Origin: Actinomadura oligospora ATCC 43269
GTDB taxonomy: Bacteria > Actinomycetota > Actinomycetes > Streptosporangiales > Streptosporangiaceae
Direction of reading: 5' to 3'
NCBI RefSeq assembly: GCF_000518265.1
Contig: NZ_JADG01000012.1
Location: 186,001-250,000 of the forward strand
DNA: 64,000 nt
Under the pieces are notes generated by a model, which was not told where the DNA came from, made no database searches, and worked only from the letters and a program-made list of their open reading frames with translations. The position numbers and the translations under genes are program-made. This document shows, one piece after another, positions 16,146 through 25,165 of the stretch. Every line of letters begins with the position of its first letter. Positions within the stretch are counted from its first letter, which is position 1.

Positions 16146-17105
16146 GTGAGTACGCCCCGGTTCCTGACCCTGCCCTCCGGAGTGCGCCGGACGTTCGTCG
16201 AGACCTCCCGAGGGAGGTTCGCGGCCCTGGAGGCGCTTCCCGGCTCGGGTGTTCCCGAACGCTGGCCCGCGCTCCTGGTGCCGGGCTTCACCGGGAGCAA
16301 GGAGGACTTCCTGTCCGTCCTGCAGACGCTCGCCGCGTCCGGACGGCGCGTCGTCGCGATCGACCTGCGCGGCCAGTACGAGACCCCCGCCGGGACGGGC
16401 CCCGAGGCCTACACGCGCGCCGCGCTCGGCGAGGACGTGGCGGCCGTCGCCGCCTCTCTCGGCGCGGAGGGCGCGGCGTCCCTCGGCGTGGAGGGCGCCG
16501 CCTCCCTCGGCGCGGACGGCGCGGCGGCCCTCGGCGCGGGCGCGGGTGTGCCCGTCCACCTGGTCGGGCACTCCTTCGGCGGCCTGGTGACGCGGGAGAC
16601 CGTCCTCGCCCGGGCGACGCGGGTGGCGTCGTTCACCTTGATGAGCTCGGGTCCGGGCGCGCTGACCGGGCCGTCCGCCGACAAGGCCCTGCTGCTGCGC
16701 GACTCGATCCCGCAGCTCGGCATGGAGCAGATCTGGTCGCTCGCGCTGGAGCCGGACGCGGTCGGACGCGGCGTCCCGCCGGAGATCGTCGCGTTCCTGC
16801 GGGCGCGGACGCTCGGCAACTGCGAGACCGGCCTGATGATCATGGCGACCGAGCTCACCTCCTGCCCCGACCGGGTGGACGAGCTGGCGAAGTTCATGGC
16901 CGACGAGGGCCTGCGCACGCTCGTCCTCTACGGCGAGGACGACGACGTCTGGGACCCGCGCGTCCAGGCGGCCATGGCCGAGTCCCTCGGCGCGGAGAAG
17001 GTCGTCATCCCGAGCGCCGCGCACTCCCCCTCCGTGGACGCCCCGGAGACCACCGCCGCCGCCCTCACCGACTTCTGGGCCGCCGCCGAACGCGCCCTCC
17101 GCTGA
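16146..17105 (+). CDS. Alpha/beta hydrolase
   Basis: A 319-aa alpha/beta-hydrolase fold protein. It shows the oxyanion segment PGFTGSKEDF, nucleophile elbow GHSFGG (Ser), the acid in LYGEDDDVWDP and the catalytic His in SAAHSPSVDAP. Between strand 4 and the nucleophile is an internal repeat of about eight residues (GAASLGAD and variants, four copies), which looks like slippage expansion in a surface loop. No signal peptide. Substrate unknown. GTG start. Confidence 0.88.
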   Translation: MSTPRFLTLPSGVRRTFVETSRGRFAALEALPGSGVPERWPALLVPGFTGSKEDFLSVLQTLAASGRRVVAIDLRGQYETPAGTGPEAYTRAALGEDVAAVAASLGAEGAASLGVEGAASLGADGAAALGAGAGVPVHLVGHSFGGLVTRETVLARATRVASFTLMSSGPGALTGPSADKALLLRDSIPQLGMEQIWSLALEPDAVGRGVPPEIVAFLRARTLGNCETGLMIMATELTSCPDRVDELAKFMADEGLRTLVLYGEDDDVWDPRVQAAMAESLGAEKVVIPSAAHSPSVDAPETTAAALTDFWAAAERALR

Positions 17106-17118
17106 CCGCCCGCCACCC

Positions 17119-17226
17119 CGGGACGCCGCCGCCCGACCGCTGACCGATCGTCGCTCCGGGCCGCCGCCCGACCGCTGACCGACCGTCGGCCCGGGACGCC
17201 GCCGACCGCTGACCGGCCGTTTCGCC
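17119..17226. repeat. Imperfect 35-38 bp tandem repeat, three copies
   Basis: Three degenerate copies, each starting CGGGMCGCCG and containing GACCGCTGACCG, lie between the hydrolase stop and the next gene. They are non-coding and each can fold on itself. Function unknown. Confidence 0.65.
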
Positions 17227-17314
17227 GGGCGCGGGCCGTTTCGCTCACCCCCGCTGGCCGAACTCGATTCGGTAATGACACACTTACCTGAGTTTGTCTC
17301 ACCGGAGGTGCGTG

Positions 17315-18220
17315 ATGGCGGCAACGGTCGTTCCCCCCGAAAGCGTCACCTGGCGCGTGCACATCGACCGGTCCATGTGGGTCGGAGGCGTCCGCGGGCT
17401 CATGCTCCAGGCCCTGCACCCCGTCGCCATGTGGGGCGTCTGGCAGAACTCCACCTTCCAGGAGGACCCGTTCGGGCGGCTCCAGCGCACCGCCGACTTC
17501 GTCGGCATGGCGACGTTCGGCAGCCCGGCCGAGATCGAGGAGCTGGCGGCGCGCGTCCGGGGCATCCACCGCAGCCTGCGCATCCTCAACCACGACACCG
17601 GCCGGAAGGAGCGCCTCGACCAGCCCGAGCTGCTGCGCTGGGTGCACTGCGCCGAGGTCTCCTCCTACCTGGACGTCGCGCGCCGCTCCGGCCTGCCCCT
17701 CACGGGCGCCATGGCCGACCGCTATCTGGACGAGCAGCGCCACACGGCCACGTTCGTCGGCCTGCACGCCGAGGACGTCCCCGGGACCGTCCGGGAGCTG
17801 GACGAGTACCTCAACGACATGCGCGGGCAGCTTCGGGTGACGGAGGAGGCCGCCGCGACCGTCCGGTTCCTGCTGTGGCCGCCCCTGCCGGAGAACCTGC
17901 GGTTCCTGTCACCGGGCAAGCCGGGCTACTTCCCGTTCGGCGCGCTCTGCTACTACTCGCTGCCCGCCTGGGCCCGCCAGATGTACGGTGTCCTGCCCGA
18001 TGTGCCGCAACCCGCCGTGACGGCCGCCCTGCGTTCCTTCCGGACGGCCCTGAGCACCGTTCCTGAGCGCCTGCACGACTTCGCCTTCGCCAAGCCCACC
18101 CGCGACATGCTGGAGCGCGCCCGGCGGCGTCTGGCGGCCGAGGGCTACGACACGCGCCACGGCCTCTACGGCCTCCGCGACCCCCGCCGCTGGCCCACCC
18201 GCACCCCGGCGAACGCCTGA
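17315..18220 (+). CDS. DUF2236 (MpaB-type) oxygenase family protein
   Basis: A 301-aa protein of the DUF2236/oxygenase-MpaB family, related to latex-clearing protein. It has the features LQALHPVAMWGV, DFVGMATFGSPAEI, LRWVHCAEVSSYL and the late FPFGALCYYSLPAWARQMYG. Family members use a b-type heme held by conserved His residues, and His is present in ALHP and WVHC. Role unknown; proposed oxidation of hydrocarbons or secondary metabolites. ATG 17315 follows GGAGG by 6 nt. Confidence 0.85.
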   Translation: MAATVVPPESVTWRVHIDRSMWVGGVRGLMLQALHPVAMWGVWQNSTFQEDPFGRLQRTADFVGMATFGSPAEIEELAARVRGIHRSLRILNHDTGRKERLDQPELLRWVHCAEVSSYLDVARRSGLPLTGAMADRYLDEQRHTATFVGLHAEDVPGTVRELDEYLNDMRGQLRVTEEAAATVRFLLWPPLPENLRFLSPGKPGYFPFGALCYYSLPAWARQMYGVLPDVPQPAVTAALRSFRTALSTVPERLHDFAFAKPTRDMLERARRRLAAEGYDTRHGLYGLRDPRRWPTRTPANA

Positions 18221-18229
18221 CGCCCCCTC

Positions 18230-18264
18230 GGGAACGGTGGGGCTCAGGCGCACACGCCGTTCCC
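18230..18264. terminator. Hairpin between convergent genes
   Basis: GGGAACGG and CCGTTCCC form an 8-bp stem with a 19-nt loop just after the DUF2236 gene. It may end transcription from either side, but the long loop makes this less certain. Confidence 0.5.
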
Positions 18265-18370
18265 AGGGGCACTTTGCGCGGCTCAGAGACGTCCCCCTGC
18301 GGGCATCCTGACGCTGGACGGAGCCGGGCCCTGACGAGCGCCCACGCCAGGACTCGACCGCCGACGGGCC

Positions 18371-19330
18371 TTAGGACTCGGCGTCCGTCGCGGCTTGCGA
18401 CGCGGACTCGCCCTCGGACGCGGCCTGCGACGCGGCCTCGGCGGCGTCGAGGGAGGCCCAGGGGTCCTTGCGCGGCGCGGCGCGCAGGCCCTCGGGGCAG
18501 TGGCGCGCGAAGTCGCACCACGAGCACAGGTTGCTCGGACGCGGCGGGAACAGCTCGTCCCACCGGTCGTGCGCGACGGGCGGCGGGGCCTCGCCGGTGC
18601 GCGGACGCGGCACCCGGGCCGCCTTGTAGGCCTCATCGGCGGCGGACGCCTCGTCCGCGATCTGCTCGGCGCGGGTGATGTGGCGGCCGAGGGACTCCTC
18701 GGTGTGCTCCCAGGCCGCGACGCCGCCGGACGGCATGTGGTGCAGCTCGACCCGGGTGCACGGCTTGTGCAGGACGCGGGACGCGGCGACCGCGTAGATG
18801 GCCAGGGCCAGCGAGCCGCGCGCGTCGTCCGGGGTCAGGACGTGACGCCCGGTCTTGTAGTCGACGACGACCAGTTCGCCGTCGCGCTCGTCGAGGCGGT
18901 CGATGCGTCCGGACACCGCGATCCGGGACGTGCGGGTCGCGACCGTCCGCTCGACGCCGACCGGCTCGTCCGCCGGGTCGATCCTCGCGACGTACCGCTC
19001 GACCATCTCGCGCGCCCGGACGCGCCAGCGCGCGGACTGCTCGCCGTCGCGGAACCCGTCGGTGAGCCAGCCGCGCAGCAGCAGCGTGCCCGCGGCCTCG
19101 GGCGTGCGCTCCTCCAGGGGGAGCTTCCACCAGTTCGCCAGGGCGTTGTGGACGCTCGCGCCCACGCTGTTGTGCGCCCACGGCGGGCCCTTCGGCGGGG
19201 CCGGACGGTCCAGGTAGGTCATCCGGTACCGGCGGGGGCAGTCCAGCCAGGCGTTCAGCCGCGACGGCGTACAGGTGTACAGCCGTCGCGGCATGCCCTC
19301 GAAGCCGAGTTGCTCCTGCTCCTGTGCCAA
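18371..19330 (-). CDS. RecB/AddB-type PD-(D/E)XK nuclease with Fe-S cysteines
   Basis: A 319-aa nuclease domain protein. The active site reads SGRIDRLDERDGELVVVDYKTG (Asp and DYK of PD-(D/E)XK). Four Cys residues, one in DCPRRYR near the N-terminus and three in LCSWCDFARHC near the C-terminus, match the 4Fe-4S arrangement of AddB and Cas4 nucleases. The C-terminal 40 residues are low-complexity Ala/Ser/Glu. The start is TTG 19330 or, less likely, ATG about 12 codons on. It likely acts in DNA end processing. No cas genes are nearby. Confidence 0.88.
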   Translation of the reverse strand: MAQEQEQLGFEGMPRRLYTCTPSRLNAWLDCPRRYRMTYLDRPAPPKGPPWAHNSVGASVHNALANWWKLPLEERTPEAAGTLLLRGWLTDGFRDGEQSARWRVRAREMVERYVARIDPADEPVGVERTVATRTSRIAVSGRIDRLDERDGELVVVDYKTGRHVLTPDDARGSLALAIYAVAASRVLHKPCTRVELHHMPSGGVAAWEHTEESLGRHITRAEQIADEASAADEAYKAARVPRPRTGEAPPPVAHDRWDELFPPRPSNLCSWCDFARHCPEGLRAAPRKDPWASLDAAEAASQAASEGESASQAATDAES

Positions 19331-19340
19331 GGCCGGACGA

Positions 19341-20051
19341 CTACTCGTCGTCGCCCTCGTTGGCGAGCGCGCCCCAGCTCTCCCAGCGGGCGTCCTCGTC
19401 GCCGACGGTGGTCTCCTCGCCCTGGCCCGGCAGGACCCGCAGGTCCTTGGGCAGCGGGGTGAGCAGGGCGCCGATCGAGTTCAGCTGCTTGCGCAGGTCG
19501 TCGTAGACGCCGCCGATCGAGCCCGGCCGCCCGCGGTGCAGGGTGTCGCCGGAGAAGAGCACGCCGAGCTGCTCGCTGATCACGCTCACGCTGCCCGGGG
19601 TGTGCCCGGGGGTGTGCATGATCTCCAGCTGGGCCTCGGCGATCTCGAAGATCCCGCCGTCCTCCAGCCAGATGTCAGGCTCCAGCGCGCGCAGCGCCTT
19701 GGCGTCGTCCTCGTCGTCCTCCTCGCGGGCGAGGCGGCCGAAGAAGTCGCGCCAGAGCAGCCGGTCGGCGCGGTGCAGGGCGATCGGGGCCCAGTTCTCC
19801 TCGTCCTCCTCGCCGGCCGCGGCGACCTCGAGCACCACGCTGAGGCGGTGCTCGTTGCCGTCGGTCAGCAGGACGGCCATGACCTCGCGGTCGCCGACCT
19901 CCTTGAGGATGGCCTCGGCGTCGTTCGCCGGGTCGATCACGATGACCTCGTCGTCGTCGCCGACGATGTAGGTGTTGGTCTCGACCTCGTACTCGGTGTC
20001 GTCCAGGGTCACCTGACCCGACGTCACCACCTGTTCGATGCGCGCGTCCAC
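19341..20051 (-). CDS. Metallo-beta-lactamase-fold protein with degraded metal site
   Basis: A 236-aa MBL-fold protein. The late motifs are intact: MHTPGHTPGSVSV (metal His) and LFSGDTLHRGRPG (bridging Asp). The first motif, normally HxHxDH after strand 4, reads LLTDGNEHRLSV here, so two of its His residues and the Asp are missing. It may bind a single metal or be non-catalytic. An acidic insert (AREEDDEDD) occurs mid-chain. GTG start. The nuclease gene follows 10 bp downstream, so they probably share an operon. Confidence 0.8.
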   Translation of the reverse strand: MDARIEQVVTSGQVTLDDTEYEVETNTYIVGDDDEVIVIDPANDAEAILKEVGDREVMAVLLTDGNEHRLSVVLEVAAAGEEDEENWAPIALHRADRLLWRDFFGRLAREEDDEDDAKALRALEPDIWLEDGGIFEIAEAQLEIMHTPGHTPGSVSVISEQLGVLFSGDTLHRGRPGSIGGVYDDLRKQLNSIGALLTPLPKDLRVLPGQGEETTVGDEDARWESWGALANEGDDE

Positions 20052-20061
20052 GCCCCGCACC

Positions 20062-20895
20062 CTACCGCGCCCCGCCCGCGCGGGCGACGAGCCGTTCGAA
20101 CGCCTCCGGATCGGTCGTCTCGCAGCCGATCCGGTCGCCGCTGGCCTCGCCGTGATCGTCGCTGGCGCCCGTCCCGACCAGGCCGAGTTCCGCGGCGAGG
20201 AAGCGCAGGGCCTCCCGGTCGTCCGGCTCCTGGTCGGGATGGTCGATCTCCACACCGTCCAGGCCCGCCTCGGCCAGCCTCCGGATCACCGCGTCGTCGA
20301 AGATCTCGTCGCCGCGCCGGACGCGCGGGTGCGCGAGGACCGACACACCGCCCGCGTCCCGCACCAGCCGGACGGCCCGCACCGGGTCGAGCGCGTAGCG
20401 GATGACGTGGGCGCGGCCTTCCGCGCCGATCCAGTCCTTGGTGAAGGCGTCCTCGGGGGCTTCCACCGTGCCCGCCTCGACCATCGCGCGCGCGATATGG
20501 GGCCGGCCGATCCGCGCGCCGCCCGCGATCCGCTCGACCTGCTCCATGGTCACGGACGAGCCGAGTTCGCGCAGCCGCTCCACCATCGCGCGCCCGCGCG
20601 TATCGCGGGCCTCCTGGATGCGCACGAGCTCGGCCTTCAGTTCCGGGTCGTCCGGGTCGAAGAGGTAGGCGAGCATGTGCAGGCTTCGCCCGTCGAGCGC
20701 GCACGAGAGTTCCATGCCGGGGACGAACGTCAGGCCGTCCGGGAGCGCGGCGCGCGCCTCGTCCCAGCCGCGCGTGGTGTCGTGGTCGGTCAGCGCCACC
20801 ACGTCCAGCCCGGCCGCCGCGGCCCGGCGCATCACCTCGGCGGGGGGACGCGTCCCATCGGACACGCTGCTGTGGGTGTGCAGGTCGATCCGCAT
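20062..20895 (-). CDS. PHP-domain phosphoesterase (TrpH/RNase AM type)
   Basis: A 277-aa PHP domain. DLHTHSSVSDG, LTDHDTT, PGMELSC, LAHPRV and GASDDHG supply the His/Asp/Glu ligands of the trinuclear metal centre. Members such as E. coli TrpH/YciV act on 3',5'-nucleotide bisphosphates and on 5' ends of short RNAs, which is the best guess here. ATG start. It lies 10 bp ahead of the MBL-fold gene on the same strand. Confidence 0.9.
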   Translation of the reverse strand: MRIDLHTHSSVSDGTRPPAEVMRRAAAAGLDVVALTDHDTTRGWDEARAALPDGLTFVPGMELSCALDGRSLHMLAYLFDPDDPELKAELVRIQEARDTRGRAMVERLRELGSSVTMEQVERIAGGARIGRPHIARAMVEAGTVEAPEDAFTKDWIGAEGRAHVIRYALDPVRAVRLVRDAGGVSVLAHPRVRRGDEIFDDAVIRRLAEAGLDGVEIDHPDQEPDDREALRFLAAELGLVGTGASDDHGEASGDRIGCETTDPEAFERLVARAGGAR

Positions 20896-21044
20896 CCCCC
20901 GAGGCTATTGGCTGCCGCGCTCGGAAGGCCCCCCCGTCAGCCGTCCAGGAGCGGACGCCTGCGCGACGCCTGGCCGATTCGCGGCCTGGCCGGTTCGCGG
21001 CCGGGAGAGAGTGTTGGTCGACCGGAGTGGGCGGCTTTGGGCGG

Positions 21045-21683
21045 TCAGGTGTCCAGGAGGGGTGAGGGGGCGCCGAAGGGGACGCTGATCTCCATGCCGG
21101 GCTCGCGCAGGTCCAGCAGCGGCGGACGCTCCAGCATCAGCGCCCCGGCCTCGGCGGGCCACAGGACCGTCCACAGCCACAGGCCCTTCGCCTCGCCTAC
21201 GTAGGCGGCCCGGTCCGCCCCGGACGGCACCGCCCACATCGACACGCCATGCCCGGACGCTCCGCCCGCCTCGAGCTTCACATGCGGCGGATCGGTGTCG
21301 AAGCCGAGGCCCGGATCCGGCCCCGGCAGGCCCGCGAAGTGCGCCCCGAGCCCCACGCCCGGCTCCTCGGCGACCAGAAGCAGGTCCGCGGGCCCGTGCA
21401 GCAGCCCCGGCCCGGCCAGCGCCACCGCGACGGCACGCGCTCCGGTCCGATCGTCCCCGACGGTGGTGAACCCGGTGACCAGCCAGCCTTTCGGCAGCGG
21501 CCACGGCAGCCACACCGGCACCCGCGCGTCCCGCACGACCGCGCACATGCCGTCCCGGTTCGGCCGTTTCGCGGGCTGACGGGGCAGGACGGCACCGTGC
21601 GTCTGACACCACCAGTCGCTCGACCAGGCGTTAGGCGCACGAAGACGTCCGGCGCAGCGCGGGCACGCTGTATCGGCCCTCAT
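21045..21683 (-). CDS. DUF6758 family protein with zinc-ribbon N-terminus
   Basis: A 212-aa protein. The first 30 residues hold CPRC and a later WWCQTHG, a zinc-ribbon-like arrangement. The body has WLPWPLPKGWLVTG, a GPGLLHGPADLLLVAEEPG segment and GEAKGLWLWTVLWPAEAG, which mark a family common in Streptomyces and relatives (DUF6758). Function unknown. The ATG at 21683 precedes the Cys pair and excludes a much longer open frame without similarity. It is divergent from the Nudix gene. Confidence 0.8.
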   Translation of the reverse strand: MRADTACPRCAGRLRAPNAWSSDWWCQTHGAVLPRQPAKRPNRDGMCAVVRDARVPVWLPWPLPKGWLVTGFTTVGDDRTGARAVAVALAGPGLLHGPADLLLVAEEPGVGLGAHFAGLPGPDPGLGFDTDPPHVKLEAGGASGHGVSMWAVPSGADRAAYVGEAKGLWLWTVLWPAEAGALMLERPPLLDLREPGMEISVPFGAPSPLLDT

Positions 21684-21738
21684 AAGTACCCACGGTGGTT
21701 CGTGCCCCTCGCGATCGTCAAGGTGGTGCTGGTCAAAT

Positions 21739-22251
21739 GTGTCTATGCGTGTTCTTTGCGTGGGCGGAATCGTGTGGGACGACCAGGGCAGACTGCTGAT
21801 GGTGCGGCGCGGGCGCCCGCCGGGCGAGGGATTGTGGTCCGTCCCGGGCGGACGCGTCGAACCCGGCGAGTCCGACGCCGAGGCCGTGGCCCGCGAGCTG
21901 CTCGAGGAGACGGGCCTGATCGTTTCCGTCGGCGACCTCGCGGGCGTCGTGGAGCGTCCCGGGCCGGACGGCGTCACCTTCGTGATCCACGACTACGCCG
22001 CCACGGCCGTCGGGGGCGTCCTGCGTGCGGGCGACGACGCCGCCGACGCCCGCTGGGTGGCCGTCCCGGACCTGGACGACCTGCCCCTCACGCCGGGGTT
22101 GCTGGAGGCTCTGCGGGAGTGGGGAACGCTACCCCCGGCCCCTGCGGGAGGTTCTGCGGCTCCGGATCGTCGTCCTGGGACACCAGGGACGCCTGGGTCT
22201 CCTGAGACGCCTGGGGACGGTCGTGCTCCGGGGACGGGGTCCGGTTCGTGA
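21739..22251 (+). CDS. Nudix hydrolase
   Basis: A 170-aa Nudix protein with a perfect box, GX5EX7REUXEEXGU, seen as GRVEPGESDAEAVARELLEE followed by TG. It hydrolyses a nucleoside diphosphate linked to another moiety; the actual substrate is unknown. The fold ends about residue 130 (LLEALREWG), and the rest is a Pro/Gly/Thr-rich tail. The last 164 bp overlap the end of the convergent CPBP protease gene. GTG 21739 is 12 nt after AAGGTGG; ATG 21745 is the alternative. Confidence 0.88.
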   Translation: MSMRVLCVGGIVWDDQGRLLMVRRGRPPGEGLWSVPGGRVEPGESDAEAVARELLEETGLIVSVGDLAGVVERPGPDGVTFVIHDYAATAVGGVLRAGDDAADARWVAVPDLDDLPLTPGLLEALREWGTLPPAPAGGSAAPDRRPGTPGTPGSPETPGDGRAPGTGSGS

Positions 22252-23539
22252 TGCCCATGCGGCGGGCCAGCCAGGTGACGGCCAGGGCGTAGAGCGCGAG
22301 GGCCGTCACGTCCGCGAGGACGGGCAGGAAGCCCACGCTGCCCTGGTCGAGGTCGAGCGTCCCGAGCGCGGCCGGGAAGAGGAACGACATCACGTTGTTG
22401 AAGATGTGCACGGCCATGCCGGACTCCAGGCCGCCCGTCCGGACGGCCAGCCAGCCGAGGATCGCGCCGAACATGAAGATGTCGACCGGGCCCCAGCCGG
22501 TGTAGTCGTGCCCGAAGGCGAACGCCACGCCCGCGACGACGATGCCCGGCCACGGGGTCCGCAGGACGCGGCTCAGGGCGCGCGCGACCGGCGCGGCGCG
22601 TCCCTCCAGCGTGTACGCGCCGACCGCCTGGACCAGCCAGCCGCGGAACACGATCTCCTCGGCGGACGCCTGGAACGGCACCAGGAGCAGCACGGCCACG
22701 GCCGGGACCAGGAACTTCCCCCAGCCGACCCAGTGGCCGCCGTCCCCGCCGTCATCGCCGCCGCCGAGCGCCCCGGCGGCGACCGACAGGCCGAACGACA
22801 CGACCAGGAACGCCAGCGACAGCCCGCAGCAGGCCAGCAGCCAGCGCCACCGGATCCGGCCCGTGACCGACAGCAGCGTCCCGGGGCGGCGGCGCTGGAT
22901 CCACCACGCCCCGAAGGCCGCGACCGGGATCAGCAGCGCCAGCCCGAGCAGGTTGAACACCAGGTCGGCGTTGGTGTTCCCGAAGATCGAGCCGTCCTTG
23001 CCCGTCTCGTCCAGGCTGTGCCCGGACGCGCGCCAGACGATCATCATCGGGACCAGCAGGACGAACATCGCAACGAACGCCCCGGCCAGCACGAACAGCG
23101 ACCCGACCAGCGGACGCCACCACCGGTTCCGCTCCGTCCGGGCGAGCTGGTGGAACGACCGTCCGGGCGGCGGATCGTCCGCCCAGGGCTGTTTGACCTG
23201 CTGGTACCCGTATCCGTACGGGTACGGGCTCTGCGCGCCGTATCCGTACCCGTGGGGGTACGGCCCAGGCGCGTACGGTCCGGGCCCGGGAGGGTACTGG
23301 CCTTGCGGCTGCGGCTGCGGCTGCGGCGTCGGCGTGTGGCCCTGCGGCCATCCGGGCTGTGGCCCCTGTGGCCCATCGGCCTGTGGCCACTGCCATTGCG
23401 GCTGAGGCTCTTGGGGCTGATGCGACTGCGGGGGCGGGGCGTCGTGCGATGGCGGCGAAGCGTCCGGCCGGGCCCAGCCGTCAGGGTCCGGAGGCTGCGG
23501 CGAGTCGGACGGATCCGGCGGCCCTGGATGCTGCGACAC
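22088..23539 (-). CDS. CPBP (CAAX/Abi) family membrane metalloprotease
   Basis: A 483-aa protein. Residues about 1-125 are Pro/Gln/Tyr/Gly-rich and disordered (PYPYGYGYQQ). About eight hydrophobic segments follow, with the CPBP motifs SAEEIVFRGWL (EExxxR), FAFGHDY and HIFNNV, the proposed metal ligands of intramembrane proteases related to Rce1. Family members process membrane proteins or peptides. GTG start with GGGAG 6 nt upstream. Its C-terminal tail is encoded opposite the Nudix tail. Confidence 0.88.
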   Translation of the reverse strand: MSQHPGPPDPSDSPQPPDPDGWARPDASPPSHDAPPPQSHQPQEPQPQWQWPQADGPQGPQPGWPQGHTPTPQPQPQPQGQYPPGPGPYAPGPYPHGYGYGAQSPYPYGYGYQQVKQPWADDPPPGRSFHQLARTERNRWWRPLVGSLFVLAGAFVAMFVLLVPMMIVWRASGHSLDETGKDGSIFGNTNADLVFNLLGLALLIPVAAFGAWWIQRRRPGTLLSVTGRIRWRWLLACCGLSLAFLVVSFGLSVAAGALGGGDDGGDGGHWVGWGKFLVPAVAVLLLVPFQASAEEIVFRGWLVQAVGAYTLEGRAAPVARALSRVLRTPWPGIVVAGVAFAFGHDYTGWGPVDIFMFGAILGWLAVRTGGLESGMAVHIFNNVMSFLFPAALGTLDLDQGSVGFLPVLADVTALALYALAVTWLARRMGITNRTPSPEHDRPQASQETQASLVSQDDDPEPQNLPQGPGVAFPTPAEPPATPA

Positions 23540-23650
23540 CTGCGTCTCCCCTGGTCAGCGGCAAGAAAAGGTCCCCGGACGATAGTACGTTCGCGGCGCG
23601 GCGGACGCCCCGGACGAGCACCGACCTTTCAGGAGGTTCGCAGCTACGGC

Positions 23651-24592
23651 TCAGCTCTCGGGAGGCTCGAAGGACCTCGTCCGGGGGAGCCCGGCGGCGC
23701 GTCCCTTGGCGGCGATCACGAGCGCCATCTTCCGGGACGCCTCGTCGATCATCTCGTCGCCGAGCATGGCCGCGCCGCGTCCCTCCACGGACGTCGCGTG
23801 TTCGTAGGCGTCCAGGATGAGCTCGGCGTGGTCGTAGTCGTCCTGGGACGGGGAGAACACCTCGTTCCCCGCGTCCACCTGGGACGGGTGCAGCACCCAC
23901 TTGCCGTCGAAGCCGAGCGCCGCCGAACGCTGCGCCACGCGGCGGAAGGCGTCCACGTCCCGGACGTTGAAGTACGGCCCGTCGACGGCCTGCAGATCGT
24001 GCGCGCGCGCGGCGAGCAGGATGCGCATGAGGATGTAGTGGTAGGCGTCGCCCTCGGTGTATCCGGGCGGCTGCTCCCCCACGACCAGCGTCTTCATGTT
24101 GATCGACGCCATGAAGTCGCCCGGCCCGAACACCAGCGTCTCCAGGCGGGGCGAGGACGCGGCGATCGCGTCGATGTTCGTCATCCCGCGCGCGTCCTCG
24201 ATCTGGGCCTCGACGCCGATCCGCCCGGCGGGCAGGCCCACGGCGCGCTCGATCTGGGTGAGCAGCCGGTCGAGCCACTGGACGTGCGACGCGTCCTGGA
24301 CCTTCGGCAGCATCAGGCAGTCGAGGTTCGCGCCCGCGCCCTCGACGACCTCGATCACGTCCCGGTAGGCGAACGGGGTGTCGAGGTCGTTGATCCGGAC
24401 GACCCGGACCTTGCCCGTCCAGTCGCCCTCGTTCAGCGCCGCGACGACGTTCCTGCGCGCGTCGGCCTTGGCCGAGGGCGCGACGGCGTCCTCGAGGTCG
24501 AGGAAGATCTCGTCCGCCGGGAGCCCCTGGGCCTTCTCGATGAACCGGGGATTGCTGCCGGGAACGGCCAGCGTGGTACGTCGCGATCGCAT
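23651..24592 (-). CDS. HpcH/HpaI-type CoA ester lyase (CitE/malyl-CoA lyase-like)
   Basis: A 313-aa TIM-barrel lyase. Features are LAVPGSNPRFIEKA, FLDLEDAVAP (metal-binding Glu and Asp), VRINDLDTPFAYRD, LMLPKVQDAS, VEAQIEDARGM (Glu) and FGPGDFMASI, then WVLHPSQVDAGNEVFSPS. This matches actinobacterial malyl- or beta-methylmalyl-CoA lyases and CitE-like proteins. It would cleave or form a CoA thioester of a dicarboxylic acid. ATG start; no ribosome site is evident. Confidence 0.88.
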   Translation of the reverse strand: MRSRRTTLAVPGSNPRFIEKAQGLPADEIFLDLEDAVAPSAKADARRNVVAALNEGDWTGKVRVVRINDLDTPFAYRDVIEVVEGAGANLDCLMLPKVQDASHVQWLDRLLTQIERAVGLPAGRIGVEAQIEDARGMTNIDAIAASSPRLETLVFGPGDFMASINMKTLVVGEQPPGYTEGDAYHYILMRILLAARAHDLQAVDGPYFNVRDVDAFRRVAQRSAALGFDGKWVLHPSQVDAGNEVFSPSQDDYDHAELILDAYEHATSVEGRGAAMLGDEMIDEASRKMALVIAAKGRAAGLPRTRSFEPPES

Positions 24593-24635
24593 GGCGCGGA
24601 TGCTACCCACGCGCGGCGTGTGAGACGCTGGCGGC

Positions 24636-25151
24636 ATGGGTGACACGCGTTCGGCCCTGATCGAGGAGGCCCTCAAGAAGTCCGGCATGTTGTGGCTGGT
24701 CCTCTCGGGGCTCCCCCAACCGCGCGCGGCCTGGCACATCTGGCATGACGGGTCCGCGTACGTGCTCACGGGCGGCGAGGGCGAGCAGCCCCTGCCCGGC
24801 CTGCCGGACGCGACCCGCGCCACGGTGATGGTCCGCAGCAAGGACAAGGGCGGACGCCTGATCACGTTCACCGCCGCCGTCGAGATCGTCGAACCGGGCA
24901 CCGAGCTCTGGGACGAGATCACCCCGGTCATGGCGAAGGAACGGCTCAACGCGCGCACGCACGAGGGCCAGGCCGAGACCTGGGCCACCGAGTCCTGGAT
25001 CGTCCGGCTCACCCCGACCGAGGAGGTCGAGGAGGAACCAGGCGATTACGACGATTCCTACTCCGTCGTCCGCCCGGTGCCGACCCCGGCGACGACGGCG
25101 GGCGCCCCGCCTCGCATGTTCGGCGCGCGCCGCCGCCAAGCCGACCGCTGA
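24636..25151 (+). CDS. Pyridoxamine 5'-phosphate oxidase-like FMN-binding split barrel protein
   Basis: A 171-aa protein whose first 130 residues look like a flavin-reductase or PNPOx-like beta-barrel (AAWHIWHDGSAYVLTGG, ATVMVRSKDKGGRLITFTA, TWATESWIVRLTP). Similar genes occur in many actinomycetes, and their cofactor and substrate are unassigned. The last 35 residues are disordered. It is divergent from the CoA ester lyase with a 43-bp gap, so both promoters are compact or leaderless. Confidence 0.7.
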   Translation: MGDTRSALIEEALKKSGMLWLVLSGLPQPRAAWHIWHDGSAYVLTGGEGEQPLPGLPDATRATVMVRSKDKGGRLITFTAAVEIVEPGTELWDEITPVMAKERLNARTHEGQAETWATESWIVRLTPTEEVEEEPGDYDDSYSVVRPVPTPATTAGAPPRMFGARRRQADR

Positions 25152-25165
25152 CCGCCTCCCGGGGG

